A stretch of 64,000 nt of DNA, from contig NZ_JAANOW010000005.1 of assembly GCF_011758805.1 (NCBI RefSeq), positions 248,001 through 312,000 on the forward strand, in the 5' to 3' direction. How positions within the stretch are numbered: position 1 is the stretch's first letter; every line of letters starts with the position of its first letter. A program made the translations under genes and the position numbers. Positions 53,693 to 62,703 of this stretch are shown here, piece by piece. Under the pieces are notes generated by a model. That model searched no databases. It saw only the letters and a program-made list of their open reading frames with translations, and was not told the DNA's origin. The stretch comes from Mycolicibacterium fluoranthenivorans (lineage in GTDB: Bacteria > Actinomycetota > Actinomycetes > Mycobacteriales > Mycobacteriaceae).

Positions 53693-54532
53693 GTGCAATC
53701 GCTGTTAAGGCCTCGCGATACCGATGCGGTGCGCGCTGAGCTGCGGCGGGTGGCCGCCGAGGCTGGGGTGCCGGTGCTGTTCGGCGGGGAGGTGCACGGG
53801 GACGCGCTGCTGCTCACCGAGTTCGTCGGCACCCGGACCGGCGGGCTTCGGGGGCTGGTGGTGCGGTCCCGGTCCGGGCTGGGCGGGGCCAGCATGGTGG
53901 CCGGCCGGCCGATGGCGGTGGCCGACTACCGCAATGACGTCAACATCACCCACGACTACGACGCACCCGTGTCGGGCGAAGGGATCCGCTCGGTGCTTGC
54001 GGTGCCGGTGCTGGTGGACGGGCAGGCCCGGGCGATGCTCTATGGCGCGTACCGCTCCGCCGCCCCGATCGGTGGCCGGGCGATGGACCTGATGGTGGGG
54101 TCGGCGCGGCGGCTGTCGCATGAGCTGCGGGTGCGCGACGAGGTGGACCGGCGGATGCGGCTGCGCGAGGCGCACCTGGCCGGCTTCACGGATCGGGTGG
54201 CCGACCCGGAGAAGATCCGGGAGGTGCACGCCGACCTGCGCCGGTTGGCGGCTTCCGCGCCGGCTGAGATGCAGGGACAACTGCGGGTACTGGCCGACCA
54301 GCTGGGGGCGGCGTTGTCAGGCGGTGCTCCTGCTGCGGCCCCGCTTACTCAGCGCGAAATTGATGTGCTTTCACAAGTCGCACTCGGGTGCACCAATGCG
54401 GAAGCCGCTCGGCGGCTTTCGTTGAAGCCGGAGACGGTGAAGAGCTATTTGCGCAGTGCCGCAGCGAAACTCGGGACGAAGACTCGGCATGAGGCGGTGT
54501 CGAGGGCCCGGCGGGGGCGGTTGATTCCGTGA
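53693..54532 (+). CDS. GAF-LuxR transcriptional regulator (RamA-like design)
   Basis: 279 residues. An N-terminal GAF-like sensor domain (about 10-150, with RGLVVRSRSGLGG and GIRSVLAVPVLVDGQARAMLYG) precedes a LuxR-type HTH at the C-terminus: PLTQREIDVLSQVALGC with TNAEAARRLSLKPETVKSYL. The layout resembles RamA-type regulators of acetate and fatty acid use in Actinobacteria. It is divergent from the two acyl-CoA ligase genes and likely controls them. GTG 53693 is chosen because GAGGGGAATT precedes it; the longer frame reaches far into the ligase gene antisense. Confidence 0.8.
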   Translation: MQSLLRPRDTDAVRAELRRVAAEAGVPVLFGGEVHGDALLLTEFVGTRTGGLRGLVVRSRSGLGGASMVAGRPMAVADYRNDVNITHDYDAPVSGEGIRSVLAVPVLVDGQARAMLYGAYRSAAPIGGRAMDLMVGSARRLSHELRVRDEVDRRMRLREAHLAGFTDRVADPEKIREVHADLRRLAASAPAEMQGQLRVLADQLGAALSGGAPAAAPLTQREIDVLSQVALGCTNAEAARRLSLKPETVKSYLRSAAAKLGTKTRHEAVSRARRGRLIP

Positions 54533-54560
54533 GCGCCGCAACTGGTTGCACTGCAGTAGT

Positions 54561-55055
54561 TCAGGAGATGGGCATCGAAGCGGCCAGCAACTCCCCTTGG
54601 CTTTCGATGTAGGTGAGCGACTGATCGATAATCTCGCCGTTGATCGCACTGACCACGATCATGTGCGGAGAATGGTAACTCAGCAAACGTTCATCGCCGA
54701 CTTGCGCGGCCCCGCCGAGGTGTGACAGACACTCAGGGGTGACGAAGTAGCACCATCGTCGCTGGCCGTCGGAAAATTCAAGGACAACGTCTACGGTGTT
54801 GCAACCGTCGTCAACTGGACCGTCAATGGTCATGTGCACGAGCTTTACGACGCGCTGGCCACTCAAGTCGAAACAGTGATCCGGATACCACCGCGCCTTC
54901 GCGTTGTCGCCGCGTACCTTCACTTGGCGCTTGTCGACGTCATGGGCCAGGATCGGATACGCGCTGCCGTAGGTGAGTGCGTGAGCGTAGACACCTACGC
55001 AGGCACACGTGGCAACGTTCAGCGAGTCAGCACCCATAGGGTTTGTGTCCCCCAC
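54561..55055 (-). CDS. Hypothetical cysteine-containing protein, 164 aa
   Basis: I do not recognise the family. It is soluble, acidic, with Cys in TCACVGVY, HCFDLS, DGCNTV, WCYF and PECL. The central part (VVKLVHMTIDGPVDDGCNTVD, then VVLEFSDGQRRWCYFVTPE) looks like a beta-sheet domain. Base composition is visibly less GC-rich than its neighbours, suggesting recent acquisition together with the adjacent Cdh-like gene. An internal Met at residue 7 is an alternative start. An immunity-like role cannot be excluded but has no direct support. Confidence 0.5.
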   Translation of the reverse strand: MGDTNPMGADSLNVATCACVGVYAHALTYGSAYPILAHDVDKRQVKVRGDNAKARWYPDHCFDLSGQRVVKLVHMTIDGPVDDGCNTVDVVLEFSDGQRRWCYFVTPECLSHLGGAAQVGDERLLSYHSPHMIVVSAINGEIIDQSLTYIESQGELLAASMPIS

Positions 55056-55131
55056 AGGCGGATTCTAGCTCCGACGGCGGCGGTCGGCTGCCCATATCCT
55101 GAACGAGCTTTACTGGCCGACAAGTGTCGAA

Positions 55132-55821
55132 GTGCGTTCCTCGACACCGCAAAATCGGCACGACGGCGGCCGACGTTCAGTTCGCCCGCTGCCCGGGTTG
55201 CAGGTAGTGCTTAACCCACACAGTCCGTCATTTCATGTACGTCACCGCCGTCCCCCAACCGGGGGAATACGGATTCCCCTGTCGTGCAAGCCGACCAGCG
55301 GACAGACCCAGGCTTTCGGCTGCGGGAAGTTGTTCTCACCCCACTACTTCAAGCACGCTGCCGACAAAGCTCATCACCTCACGGGCGTCAGCGACTCGGC
55401 ACTGGCCATCAACTCCGCTGACAGCCGAGGCCAAGAACAGATGCACATCCACCTGACCGAGCTGTACCGCCCTGCACGCCACGACATCGACGCCGCAGCC
55501 AAGGCCGGCAATATCACCGACAACGAGAGCAACTGGGTGAACGCGGTCATCCCGGTCACCGGACACGACCAGTCGATGACGAAGAACACCAACCCGAACA
55601 GTTACCGGGCCTGGCACACAAGCTCGTTGGACCAGAACTTCTTCGCGAAGGTGCACAACGACATCGCCCAGCCCAAGGGCACCGACATGTCCCACGTGAT
55701 GATCCTGGTCGTAAAGGATCCGCGCGGCGGCTTCGATGTGCTCGAAAGCGACCGGCAGAGCGGCCTGCCCGCAGGCATTAACAACGCCGAGTCCCTGCTG
55801 TACAAGATCGGCGGCAAGTAG
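55132..55821 (+). CDS. CDP-diacylglycerol diphosphatase-like protein, N-terminus unclear
   Basis: Residues about 60-225 resemble the CDP-diacylglycerol pyrophosphatase (Cdh, HIT-like) family: ALAINSADSRGQEQMHIHLTELYR contains the SR-Q-Q-HIH active-site motif. MSHVMILVVKDPRGGFDVLESDR matches the C-terminal strand. The first about 60 residues do not look like Cdh and there is no signal peptide, whereas family members are about 250 residues with an N-terminal anchor. The gene may have lost its 5' end or carry an upstream frameshift. Composition is lower in GC than the surroundings. Confidence 0.45.
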   Translation: MRSSTPQNRHDGGRRSVRPLPGLQVVLNPHSPSFHVRHRRPPTGGIRIPLSCKPTSGQTQAFGCGKLFSPHYFKHAADKAHHLTGVSDSALAINSADSRGQEQMHIHLTELYRPARHDIDAAAKAGNITDNESNWVNAVIPVTGHDQSMTKNTNPNSYRAWHTSSLDQNFFAKVHNDIAQPKGTDMSHVMILVVKDPRGGFDVLESDRQSGLPAGINNAESLLYKIGGK

Positions 55822-55833
55822 TTAGGCCGGCAT

Positions 55834-55897
55834 CGCCGACTGTGGGCCTTGTGTACGCGATACATCGACCTGGCGTACACAGGGCCCACAGTCGGCG
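55834..55897. terminator. 25-bp bidirectional terminator hairpin
   Basis: Arm 55834-55858 pairs with 55873-55897 with a single T/G position (a G-U pair in RNA) and a 14-base loop. It starts 13 bp after the Cdh-like stop (55821) and ends 8 bp before the stop of the leftward ABC gene (55905). Confidence 0.85.
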
Positions 55898-55904
55898 TAC
55901 GTCG

Positions 55905-57722
55905 CTACGCCAGCGACTCCTCCCACGCCCGATACAACCCCGCGAAATGCCCACCGGCATCGATCAATTCACTGGGCGGGCCGTCCTCGACGATCCGCCC
56001 GTGCTCCAGCACCAGCACCCGGTCGGAACTCAACACGGTGGACAGCCGGTGCGCGATCACCACGGCGGTGCGGTCGGCCAGCACCGTCACCAAAGCCCGT
56101 TGCACCAGGCGCTCGCTCGGGATGTCCAACGACGACGTCGCCTCATCGAGGATCAGCACCGCGGGATCGGCCAGGAACGCCCGCGCGAACGCGATGAGCT
56201 GACGCTGTCCCGCCGAGAGCCGGCCACCGCGTTTGGCGACGTCAGTGGCGTACCCGTCGGGCAACGCGTCGATGAACCGGTCCGCACCGACGGCCTCTGC
56301 GGCGGCGCGCACCTCGGCGTCGGTCGCAGACGGCCTGCCGAAGCGGATGTTGTCGGCGACGGTGCCCTCGAACATGAAGTTCTCCTGGGTCACCATCACC
56401 ACGTGCCGGCGCAGTTCGGCCTGCTCGATATCGCGCAGGTCGACCCCGTCCAGGCTGACCACACCCGAGACCGGATCGTAGAACCGCGCAATGAGTTTGG
56501 CGATGGTGGTCTTACCGGCACCGGTGGTGCCGACCAGCGCCACCGTCTGCCCGGCAGGCAGATGCAGCGTCAGATCTGGCAGCACCGCACGGCCCGGCAC
56601 GTAATCGAAGCGCACATCGCGGAAGTCGACCTCCCCGCGCACCGCTGCCAACCGCACCGGATCCGACGGATCACGGATCCCGGGCTCGGTGGCCATCACC
56701 CCGGAGATCTTCTCCAGCGCGGCCGACGCCGACTGGAAGGTGTTGAAGAACTGCGAGATCTCCTGCATCGGTTCGAAGAAGATGCGCAGGTACAGCAGGA
56801 ACGCGGTGAGCGTGCCGAGCGTCATCCGGCCTTCGAGCACCAGGTAGCCACCGTAGAGCAGCACCACCCCGGTGGCGATGTTGCCGACCAGCCGCACGCT
56901 GGGCATGAAGATCGCCATCAGCTTGAAGGCACGCTCGTTGATCGACTTGTAATGGTCGGCAACGTCTTCGAAGATCTCCTGGTTACGCGGCTCGCGGCGA
57001 TACGCCTGCACGGCCTTGATACCAGTCATGGTCTCGACGAACTGCACGATGACCAGTGCCGCGGCCTCCCGCACCTTCAAATACGTCTTCGACGATTCGG
57101 TGCGGAACCACCACACCAGCCCGACCAGAATGGGGAAGGCGCACAAGCACATCAGGCCCAGCCGCCAGTCCAGCACCAACAGGAGCACCGCGGTGCCGCA
57201 CATCGTGAGCACGGCGGTGATCAGCCCGTCGAACCCCGTCGACAGCATCTCCTGGATGGCCTCGATGTCATTGGTGGACCGGGCCACCACCCGGCCCGAC
57301 GTGTAGCGGTCGTGGAAGGCCACATCGAGACGCTGGAAATGACGAAACAGCCTGCGCCGCAATTCCAGCAGCACCTGCTGGCCGATTCGTCCGGATCGCC
57401 GCAGGAACACCATCCGGCTGCCGGCCTGCAGGATGACCACACCGCACAGCACCGCCAGGATGACCACCAGTTCGCGCGCCGAACCGCCGGCCAGGATCGG
57501 CGGGATGCCATGGTCGATCCCGCGCTGCACCAGGATGGGCACCGACAGCCGGGCTGCGTTCTCGACCACGACGATGATCGCCAGCACCGCAATCACCGCG
57601 CGGTAGGGCCGCAGTAGCGAGAACAGCAGCGCGCGCGCTTCGCCGCGCCGCGACACGGTTTCGTCGATCACCGAATCGTCGGCGGACTCGACCGCCTGAC
57701 CGCGCCAGTCCGTGGTACTCAT
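55905..57722 (-). CDS. Heterodimeric ABC exporter subunit, canonical ATPase site (Rv1273c-like)
   Basis: 605 residues: six-helix exporter domain (about 30-330), then a nucleotide-binding domain. Walker A is GTTGAGKT, the signature region is LSAGQRQL, and Walker B is ILILDEATSSLD with the catalytic Glu. It pairs with the next ABC protein; the layout matches M. tuberculosis Rv1273c/Rv1272c from memory. Substrates of such pairs include lipids and drugs; none can be assigned here. Its ATG overlaps the partner stop by 4 bases (ATGA). Confidence 0.85.
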   Translation of the reverse strand: MSTTDWRGQAVESADDSVIDETVSRRGEARALLFSLLRPYRAVIAVLAIIVVVENAARLSVPILVQRGIDHGIPPILAGGSARELVVILAVLCGVVILQAGSRMVFLRRSGRIGQQVLLELRRRLFRHFQRLDVAFHDRYTSGRVVARSTNDIEAIQEMLSTGFDGLITAVLTMCGTAVLLLVLDWRLGLMCLCAFPILVGLVWWFRTESSKTYLKVREAAALVIVQFVETMTGIKAVQAYRREPRNQEIFEDVADHYKSINERAFKLMAIFMPSVRLVGNIATGVVLLYGGYLVLEGRMTLGTLTAFLLYLRIFFEPMQEISQFFNTFQSASAALEKISGVMATEPGIRDPSDPVRLAAVRGEVDFRDVRFDYVPGRAVLPDLTLHLPAGQTVALVGTTGAGKTTIAKLIARFYDPVSGVVSLDGVDLRDIEQAELRRHVVMVTQENFMFEGTVADNIRFGRPSATDAEVRAAAEAVGADRFIDALPDGYATDVAKRGGRLSAGQRQLIAFARAFLADPAVLILDEATSSLDIPSERLVQRALVTVLADRTAVVIAHRLSTVLSSDRVLVLEHGRIVEDGPPSELIDAGGHFAGLYRAWEESLA

Positions 57723-59611
57723 CGCTGACGCTCCCAGCTGGACAGCGCTTCATCCTCCAGGTGCAGATGCTCCAGCTGCGAACGGCATTCGTCGTTCTCC
57801 CAGTCACAGGAGCGCTCGGCACCGTCGTCGAGCTCGTCGTCGGCGGCCAGCAGATAGCGGTACTCGGGCACCCCGGCCAGTAGCTCGCCGTGCGTGCCGA
57901 TATGCGTGATGGTGCCGCTCTCCAGCAGCGCGACCCGGTCGGCGAGCAACACCGTCGAGGCGCGGTGTGCCACCACGATGCCGGTGACCTCGCGCAGCAC
58001 CCGGCCCAGCGCCTCGGTGACGACGGCCTCGGTGTGGACGTCGAGCGCGGACAAGGTGTCGTCGAGCACCAGCACCGACGGGTGGGCCAGGATGGCGCGC
58101 GCCAGCGAAAGCCGTTGCCGCTGGCCACCGGACAGGCTCATGCCCTGTTCCCCGATACGGGTGTCCAGACCGAACGGCAGATCGTAGACAAATTCGGCGG
58201 CCGCCACCCGGACCGCTTCGGCGAGCTGCTCGTCACTCGCGACGGGGTTGCCGAGCTGCAGGTTCTCCCGCACGGACATGGAGAACAGCGTCGGATCCTC
58301 GAACGCGGTGGCCACCGCGTGACGCAGCGCCGGCAGTGACAGGTCGCGGATATCTTTGCCGTCCAACATGATCCGGCCCTCGGTGACGTCGTAGAGCCGG
58401 GACAGCAAGGCGGCGAGCACCGTTTTACCCGACCCGGTGGAACCCACCAGGGCGATGGTCTCCCCCGGCTCGACGGCCAGGTTCACGTGCCGTAAGGCCC
58501 AGTCCGAGCTGTCCGCAAACCGGAAACCGACGTCGACCAGTTCCAGCCGGCCGCCGCGCGGGGTGGCACCGTCCGGCCCGTCGGTGATCTCGCGTGGTGC
58601 GTCGAAGATCTCGGTGACCCGGTTGGCCGCCGTCATCGCCTCCTGCGTCATCGACAACAGAAAGCCCAGCGAGGCGATCGGCCACACCAGCGACAGCATC
58701 ATGGTGATGAAGGCGACCAGGGTGCCCATGGTGACCAGCCCGTGGCCCGCCGCGTAGGCGCCCACGCCGAGGACGACGATCAGCGTGACCGTCGGGATGA
58801 CCTCCAGCAGCGTCCAGAATTTCGCCGACACCGCGACCTTGCGGACCTCGGTGTCGAACAGGTCGGAGGCTCGCTCGTCGAACCGCTCGTAGGCGTACTC
58901 CTCCCGCCCGAACGCCTTGACCACCCGCATCCCGAGGGCCTGCTCCTCGACGTGGGTGGCGACGTTGCCGGACTGGTCCTGCGCCTGACGGGACAGCTGG
59001 GTGAACTGCCGCTGAAAGTGCAGCACCGTCGCGGTGATCGGCGCGATGGACACCACCACGACGACCCCGAGCGGCCAGTACATGGCCAGCAGGATCGACG
59101 TCACGACGACGATCTGAACGAAGTTGAGCATCAGGAACAGCAGCCCGAAGGACAGGAACTGCCGGATGGTGCCCAAGTCGTTCATCACCCGCGACAGCAG
59201 CTGCCCGGACTGCCACCGGCCGTGAAAGTTCATCGGCAGGATCTGCAGCCGCGCATAGAGGTCTTTGCGGATATCGGCTTCCACGCCCATGGTGGCGCGC
59301 GCCACCAGCCAGCGGCGGATGAACCACAGCACGGCCTCGGACACGCCGACGGCGGTGGCGGCCGAGCCCAGGATCCACAGTCCGCGCTCGTCCTGGTGGC
59401 GGATCGGGCCGTCGATGACCGCCTTGGTGATCAGCGGGATGGACACCGTGGCGCCCAGGCTGACGAACGCGGCCAGCACCATGACGGCCCAGCGCACGCG
59501 GTAAGGCTTCAGGTACGGCAGCAGGCGCAGGATGTCCGAGGACGCGCGGATACGGCGCGGTGGCGGCGCAATGGCCGGTGCCCCGCGCAGCGCACTTCCG
59601 TCCGTATCCAT
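57719..59611 (-). CDS. Heterodimeric ABC exporter subunit, altered ATPase site (Rv1272c-like)
   Basis: 630 residues with a six-helix transmembrane domain (about 35-345) and an ATPase domain. Walker A is GSTGSGKT and the signature is LSGGQRQR. Walker B is VLVLDDTLSALD, where Asp replaces the catalytic Glu seen in the partner. One degenerate and one consensus ATP site is the pattern of asymmetric heterodimeric exporters. ATG 59611 is supported by GGTGGGG; GTG 59623 is the longer option. It begins the exporter operon. Confidence 0.85.
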   Translation of the reverse strand: MDTDGSALRGAPAIAPPPRRIRASSDILRLLPYLKPYRVRWAVMVLAAFVSLGATVSIPLITKAVIDGPIRHQDERGLWILGSAATAVGVSEAVLWFIRRWLVARATMGVEADIRKDLYARLQILPMNFHGRWQSGQLLSRVMNDLGTIRQFLSFGLLFLMLNFVQIVVVTSILLAMYWPLGVVVVVSIAPITATVLHFQRQFTQLSRQAQDQSGNVATHVEEQALGMRVVKAFGREEYAYERFDERASDLFDTEVRKVAVSAKFWTLLEVIPTVTLIVVLGVGAYAAGHGLVTMGTLVAFITMMLSLVWPIASLGFLLSMTQEAMTAANRVTEIFDAPREITDGPDGATPRGGRLELVDVGFRFADSSDWALRHVNLAVEPGETIALVGSTGSGKTVLAALLSRLYDVTEGRIMLDGKDIRDLSLPALRHAVATAFEDPTLFSMSVRENLQLGNPVASDEQLAEAVRVAAAEFVYDLPFGLDTRIGEQGMSLSGGQRQRLSLARAILAHPSVLVLDDTLSALDVHTEAVVTEALGRVLREVTGIVVAHRASTVLLADRVALLESGTITHIGTHGELLAGVPEYRYLLAADDELDDGAERSCDWENDECRSQLEHLHLEDEALSSWERQR

Positions 59612-59766
59612 GACCCCACCCACTAAGACTGTCTAACTCAAGACTCCGACATCTACGTCGTGACCAATCGCGATCTTCCGACGCACGGAGCGTCGCGAAG
59701 CCCATCCCCCGGCATCAATGCTGCCATGCCGGACAAGCGAATAACCCGACACGACACCACGCTAAA

Positions 59767-59786
59767 ACCTCAACAAAGATTGAGGT
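59767..59786 (-). terminator. Rho-independent terminator with short U-run
   Basis: On the minus strand ACCTCAA-TCTTTG-TTGAGGT forms a 7-bp stem followed by TTTAGC. It lies 18 bp beyond the stop of the leftward chromate transporter gene (59804). A U-run is unusual for mycobacteria. Confidence 0.6.
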
Positions 59787-59803
59787 CAATTGAATTCCCC
59801 ACC

Positions 59804-60349
59804 TCAGATGAAGCCGAGATACCCGATCACGCCGGCACCCGCCACGATGAACAGCGGATTGATCTTGCTGACCAGGAAGATCCCGGTGCACACAGCGGTG
59901 ACGGTGTAGGCCCGCCAGTCGTGATCGGCGGCCCGGCTCATCACCAGCGAGGTGGCCAGGATGAGCCCGACGGTCAGCGGCGCGAAACCCTTCTCCACGG
60001 CGATACGCAGTTTCGACTTCTCGGCGCGCTGCCAGAACAGCGTCACCACGTAGACGAACGACGCCGCGGGCAGCACCATCGCCACCATCGCGATCAACCC
60101 ACCCAGGATCGCCGCGGGCACACCCCCGACGTGCAGACCCGCGCCGTAGCCCACCATCGACACGATCAGGATGCTGGGTCCCGGAGCGGTCTGCGAGATG
60201 GAGAATAGGTCGGCGAACTGGCTGTTGGAGAGCCAGTGCCGGTGGTTGACCGCCTGCATGTGCATCTCCGGCAGCACCACGTTGCCGCCGCCGATGGACA
60301 GCAGCGAGAGCATCCCGAACAGGCCGGCGATCTGCAGGTAGGTGCTCAC
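59804..60349 (-). CDS. Chromate transporter (CHR) half-protein, C-terminal type
   Basis: 181 residues, one of two half-size CHR-family membrane proteins. The conserved GGGNVVLPEM motif is near residue 21, followed by SQTAPGPSILIVSMVGYGAG and four or five further helices. Two short CHR proteins usually work as a pair to export chromate or sulfate-like anions. GTG 60349 overlaps the stop of the other half by 4 bases (GTGA). The substrate is uncertain. Confidence 0.8.
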   Translation of the reverse strand: MSTYLQIAGLFGMLSLLSIGGGNVVLPEMHMQAVNHRHWLSNSQFADLFSISQTAPGPSILIVSMVGYGAGLHVGGVPAAILGGLIAMVAMVLPAASFVYVVTLFWQRAEKSKLRIAVEKGFAPLTVGLILATSLVMSRAADHDWRAYTVTAVCTGIFLVSKINPLFIVAGAGVIGYLGFI

Positions 60350-60930
60350 GACTTCACCTGCGCACGCCCCCGTGGCCAGGCCCAGATCAGGCTCAGCGGC
60401 GCCAGGATCGCCAACGTCCCCAGCAGCGGCCAGCGCAGTACCCCGTTGAGCAGGAACGCCCCGCCGAACAGCAGCACCGGCACCAACCCGGTGAGACATT
60501 TCTGGCCGGTCTTGATCACCATCGTCAGCGTGAGCGCCACCGCCGCGGCCGACGCGCCGTGCAGCACTCCTTTGACGGCGGGCACTTCCTTGAAACGGAA
60601 GTAGACGAACGACAGCACCAGGATGATCACCAGCGGCATGAGGCACAGGCCGACGACGGCCGCGACCGCCCCGGCCAGGCCGCGCATCTTGGTGCCGGCG
60701 AAGACGGCCATGTTGACCTGATTGGCGCCGGGCAGGATCCGGCACATCGTCATCGCCGACAGGAACTCCGCCTCGCCCAGCCACTCCTTCTCGACCACCA
60801 GCACTTCCCGCGACCAGGCCGAGAGTCCCCCGCCGAACGACGCCAGGGCGATGTGGTTGAACGTGAGCGCCAGTTCCACCAAGGACACCTCACGCGCTCC
60901 GTCTGAACCCGGGTCCCCGAGCTCACTCAT
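60346..60930 (-). CDS. Chromate transporter (CHR) half-protein, N-terminal type
   Basis: 194 residues with the CHR signature FGGGLSAWSREVLVVEKEWL and MTMCRILPGANQVNMAVFAG, then about five membrane helices. It pairs with the downstream half-protein as a short-chain CHR transporter. Its start overlaps the end of the phospholipase D-like gene by 8 bp, so three genes form one leftward unit. It probably moves an oxyanion; chromate resistance is only inferred from the family. Confidence 0.8.
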   Translation of the reverse strand: MSELGDPGSDGAREVSLVELALTFNHIALASFGGGLSAWSREVLVVEKEWLGEAEFLSAMTMCRILPGANQVNMAVFAGTKMRGLAGAVAAVVGLCLMPLVIILVLSFVYFRFKEVPAVKGVLHGASAAAVALTLTMVIKTGQKCLTGLVPVLLFGGAFLLNGVLRWPLLGTLAILAPLSLIWAWPRGRAQVKS

Positions 60931-61915
60931 GCATCAAGTCCGGATCGTGTGGGAAATCGTCCTCGCCATGGTCCCCGGGTCGCAGTGGATCCGGCGGCTC
61001 GTACTGATGCGAGGACTCCCAGTCGAAGGCGAAGATCGCGCCCAGCCGGGCGACGGCCTCGGGATCCTCGACGATGACACCGAGCTCGCGGCGCAGGTCG
61101 AAGGCACTGCGGTCGATGTTCATCGACCCGACCAGCGCGTGCGCGTCATCGGCGATGAGCAGTTTCGCGTGCACCCGCAGGTTCTTCTGCTTGTGCACCT
61201 TCACACCGAACCGGCGCAGGGTGCGCAGCGAGGCGAAGGTGTCCAGGATGTCCCACTCGCTGATGCCGTGCCGTCCGCCGCACAGCACGCGCACCTTCAC
61301 GCCGCGCCCGGCCGCGGCCGCAATGTGGTCCAGAATCACCGCGTCCACGTATTTCGGATGCTGAATATCGAGCCGGTGCGCGGCGGCGTCGATGAATTGC
61401 GCCATGTGATATCGCGAATTCGAATTGCTCCACAACAGCCCCTCGAACACCGCCGGATGCCAATCGTCGCGGTGCTCCCAGTCCGCGTCGAACGCGTCGA
61501 CGATCTGCGCCACGTGTTGCGGCACCGTGGTGACGACGCCGTAGTCGCGGGTGAGGGTGAAGTACTTCTCGCAGAGGTTGAACGTGGCCACCAGCGCGGC
61601 CTGCCCGTCGACGACGATCGACTTCTCATGCGTGACATAGAACTTCGGATTGGTCCACGCCACGTTCACGCCGGCGCCCTGCAACCGGGTGAACGAATCG
61701 TCGTTGGCGCGGTCCCCGCCGGAACGAGCCGGGTTCAGCATCACCCGCACGTCGACACCCGCGTTGTGCCGCTCGATCACCGTTTCCAGCAACGATTCCT
61801 CGGTGAAGGTGAATTGTTTGAGGAGTAACGATTTCTCGGCCGACGCGACGAATTGCCGTACAGGTTCGACGCCGTCATCGGGCTGCACGATTACCCGCGG
61901 CGTAAATGCCTGCAT
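60923..61915 (-). CDS. Phospholipase D-like protein (two HKD motifs)
   Basis: 330 residues with two HKD motifs: THEKSIVVDGQAALVATFN (about 95) and VHAKLLIADDAHALVGSMN (about 248). Both have HxKxxxxD, so the protein should be an active PLD/cardiolipin-synthase-like enzyme acting on phospholipids or nucleic acids. No signal peptide or membrane helix is visible, so it is probably cytoplasmic. It heads the unit containing both chromate transporter halves and diverges from prrA with 71 bp between starts. Confidence 0.85.
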   Translation of the reverse strand: MQAFTPRVIVQPDDGVEPVRQFVASAEKSLLLKQFTFTEESLLETVIERHNAGVDVRVMLNPARSGGDRANDDSFTRLQGAGVNVAWTNPKFYVTHEKSIVVDGQAALVATFNLCEKYFTLTRDYGVVTTVPQHVAQIVDAFDADWEHRDDWHPAVFEGLLWSNSNSRYHMAQFIDAAAHRLDIQHPKYVDAVILDHIAAAAGRGVKVRVLCGGRHGISEWDILDTFASLRTLRRFGVKVHKQKNLRVHAKLLIADDAHALVGSMNIDRSAFDLRRELGVIVEDPEAVARLGAIFAFDWESSHQYEPPDPLRPGDHGEDDFPHDPDLMHE

Positions 61916-61986
61916 AAATGCCGGATGCTAGCACCCAATGGTGTCCGGGACGTGCCTGCCGCAATAGCGGTGATTCATCGGGCAAG

Positions 61987-62697
61987 ATGGGCCTTATGGA
62001 CAGTGGAGCAGCGTCACCCCGGGTTCTCGTCGTCGACGACGATCCCGACGTCCTCGCGTCCCTGGAACGAGGCCTCCGGCTGTCCGGATTCGAGGTCGCC
62101 ACGGCGGTCGACGGAGCCGAAGCCCTGCGCAGCGCCACCGAGACCCGGCCGGACGCGATCGTGCTCGATATCAACATGCCCGTGCTCGACGGCGTCAGCG
62201 TCGTCACCGCGCTGCGCGCCATGGACAACGACGTACCGGTCTGTGTGCTGTCGGCCCGCAGCTCGGTGGACGATCGGGTGGCCGGGCTGGAAGCCGGCGC
62301 CGACGACTACCTGGTGAAGCCGTTCGTGCTGCAGGAGTTGGTGGCCCGGGTCAAGGCGTTGTTGCGCCGGCGCGGCTCGACCGCCACCTTCTCCTCGGAG
62401 ACCATCTCGGTCGGCCCGCTCGAGGTCGACATCCCCGGTCGCCGGGCCCGGGTCAACGGCACCGACGTCGACCTGACCAAGCGCGAATTCGACCTGTTGG
62501 CAGTGCTCGCCGAGCACAAGACCGCGGTGCTCTCCCGCGCCCAGCTGCTGGAGCTGGTGTGGGGCTATGACTTCGCCGCCGACACCAACGTGGTGGACGT
62601 GTTCATCGGCTACCTGCGCCGCAAGCTGGAGGCCGGTGGTGCGCCCCGGCTGCTGCACACGGTCCGCGGCGTGGGGTTCGTGCTGCGGCAGCAGTAG
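61987..62697 (+). CDS. prrA: Response regulator PrrA
   Basis: 236 residues, closely matching M. tuberculosis PrrA (Rv0903c) along its length, e.g. [20 protein letters not shown] and [19 protein letters not shown]. The receiver has VVDDDPDV, phospho-acceptor Asp in [13 protein letters not shown] and Lys in YLVKPFV. The C-terminal winged helix binds DNA. PrrA is reported to be essential in mycobacteria and to affect nitrogen, respiration and early infection genes. ATG 61987 gives the same length as the M. tuberculosis protein. prrB follows after 6 bp. Confidence 0.95.
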   Translation: MGLMDSGAASPRVLVVDDDPDVLASLERGLRLSGFEVATAVDGAEALRSATETRPDAIVLDINMPVLDGVSVVTALRAMDNDVPVCVLSARSSVDDRVAGLEAGADDYLVKPFVLQELVARVKALLRRRGSTATFSSETISVGPLEVDIPGRRARVNGTDVDLTKREFDLLAVLAEHKTAVLSRAQLLELVWGYDFAADTNVVDVFIGYLRRKLEAGGAPRLLHTVRGVGFVLRQQ

Positions 62698-62703
62698 GTT
62701 CGC

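Noticed and set aside
55842..57617. 591-codon rightward frame opposite the ABC transporter gene
   Set aside because: Antisense shadow with no domain; the leftward ABC frame has Walker A, signature and Walker B.
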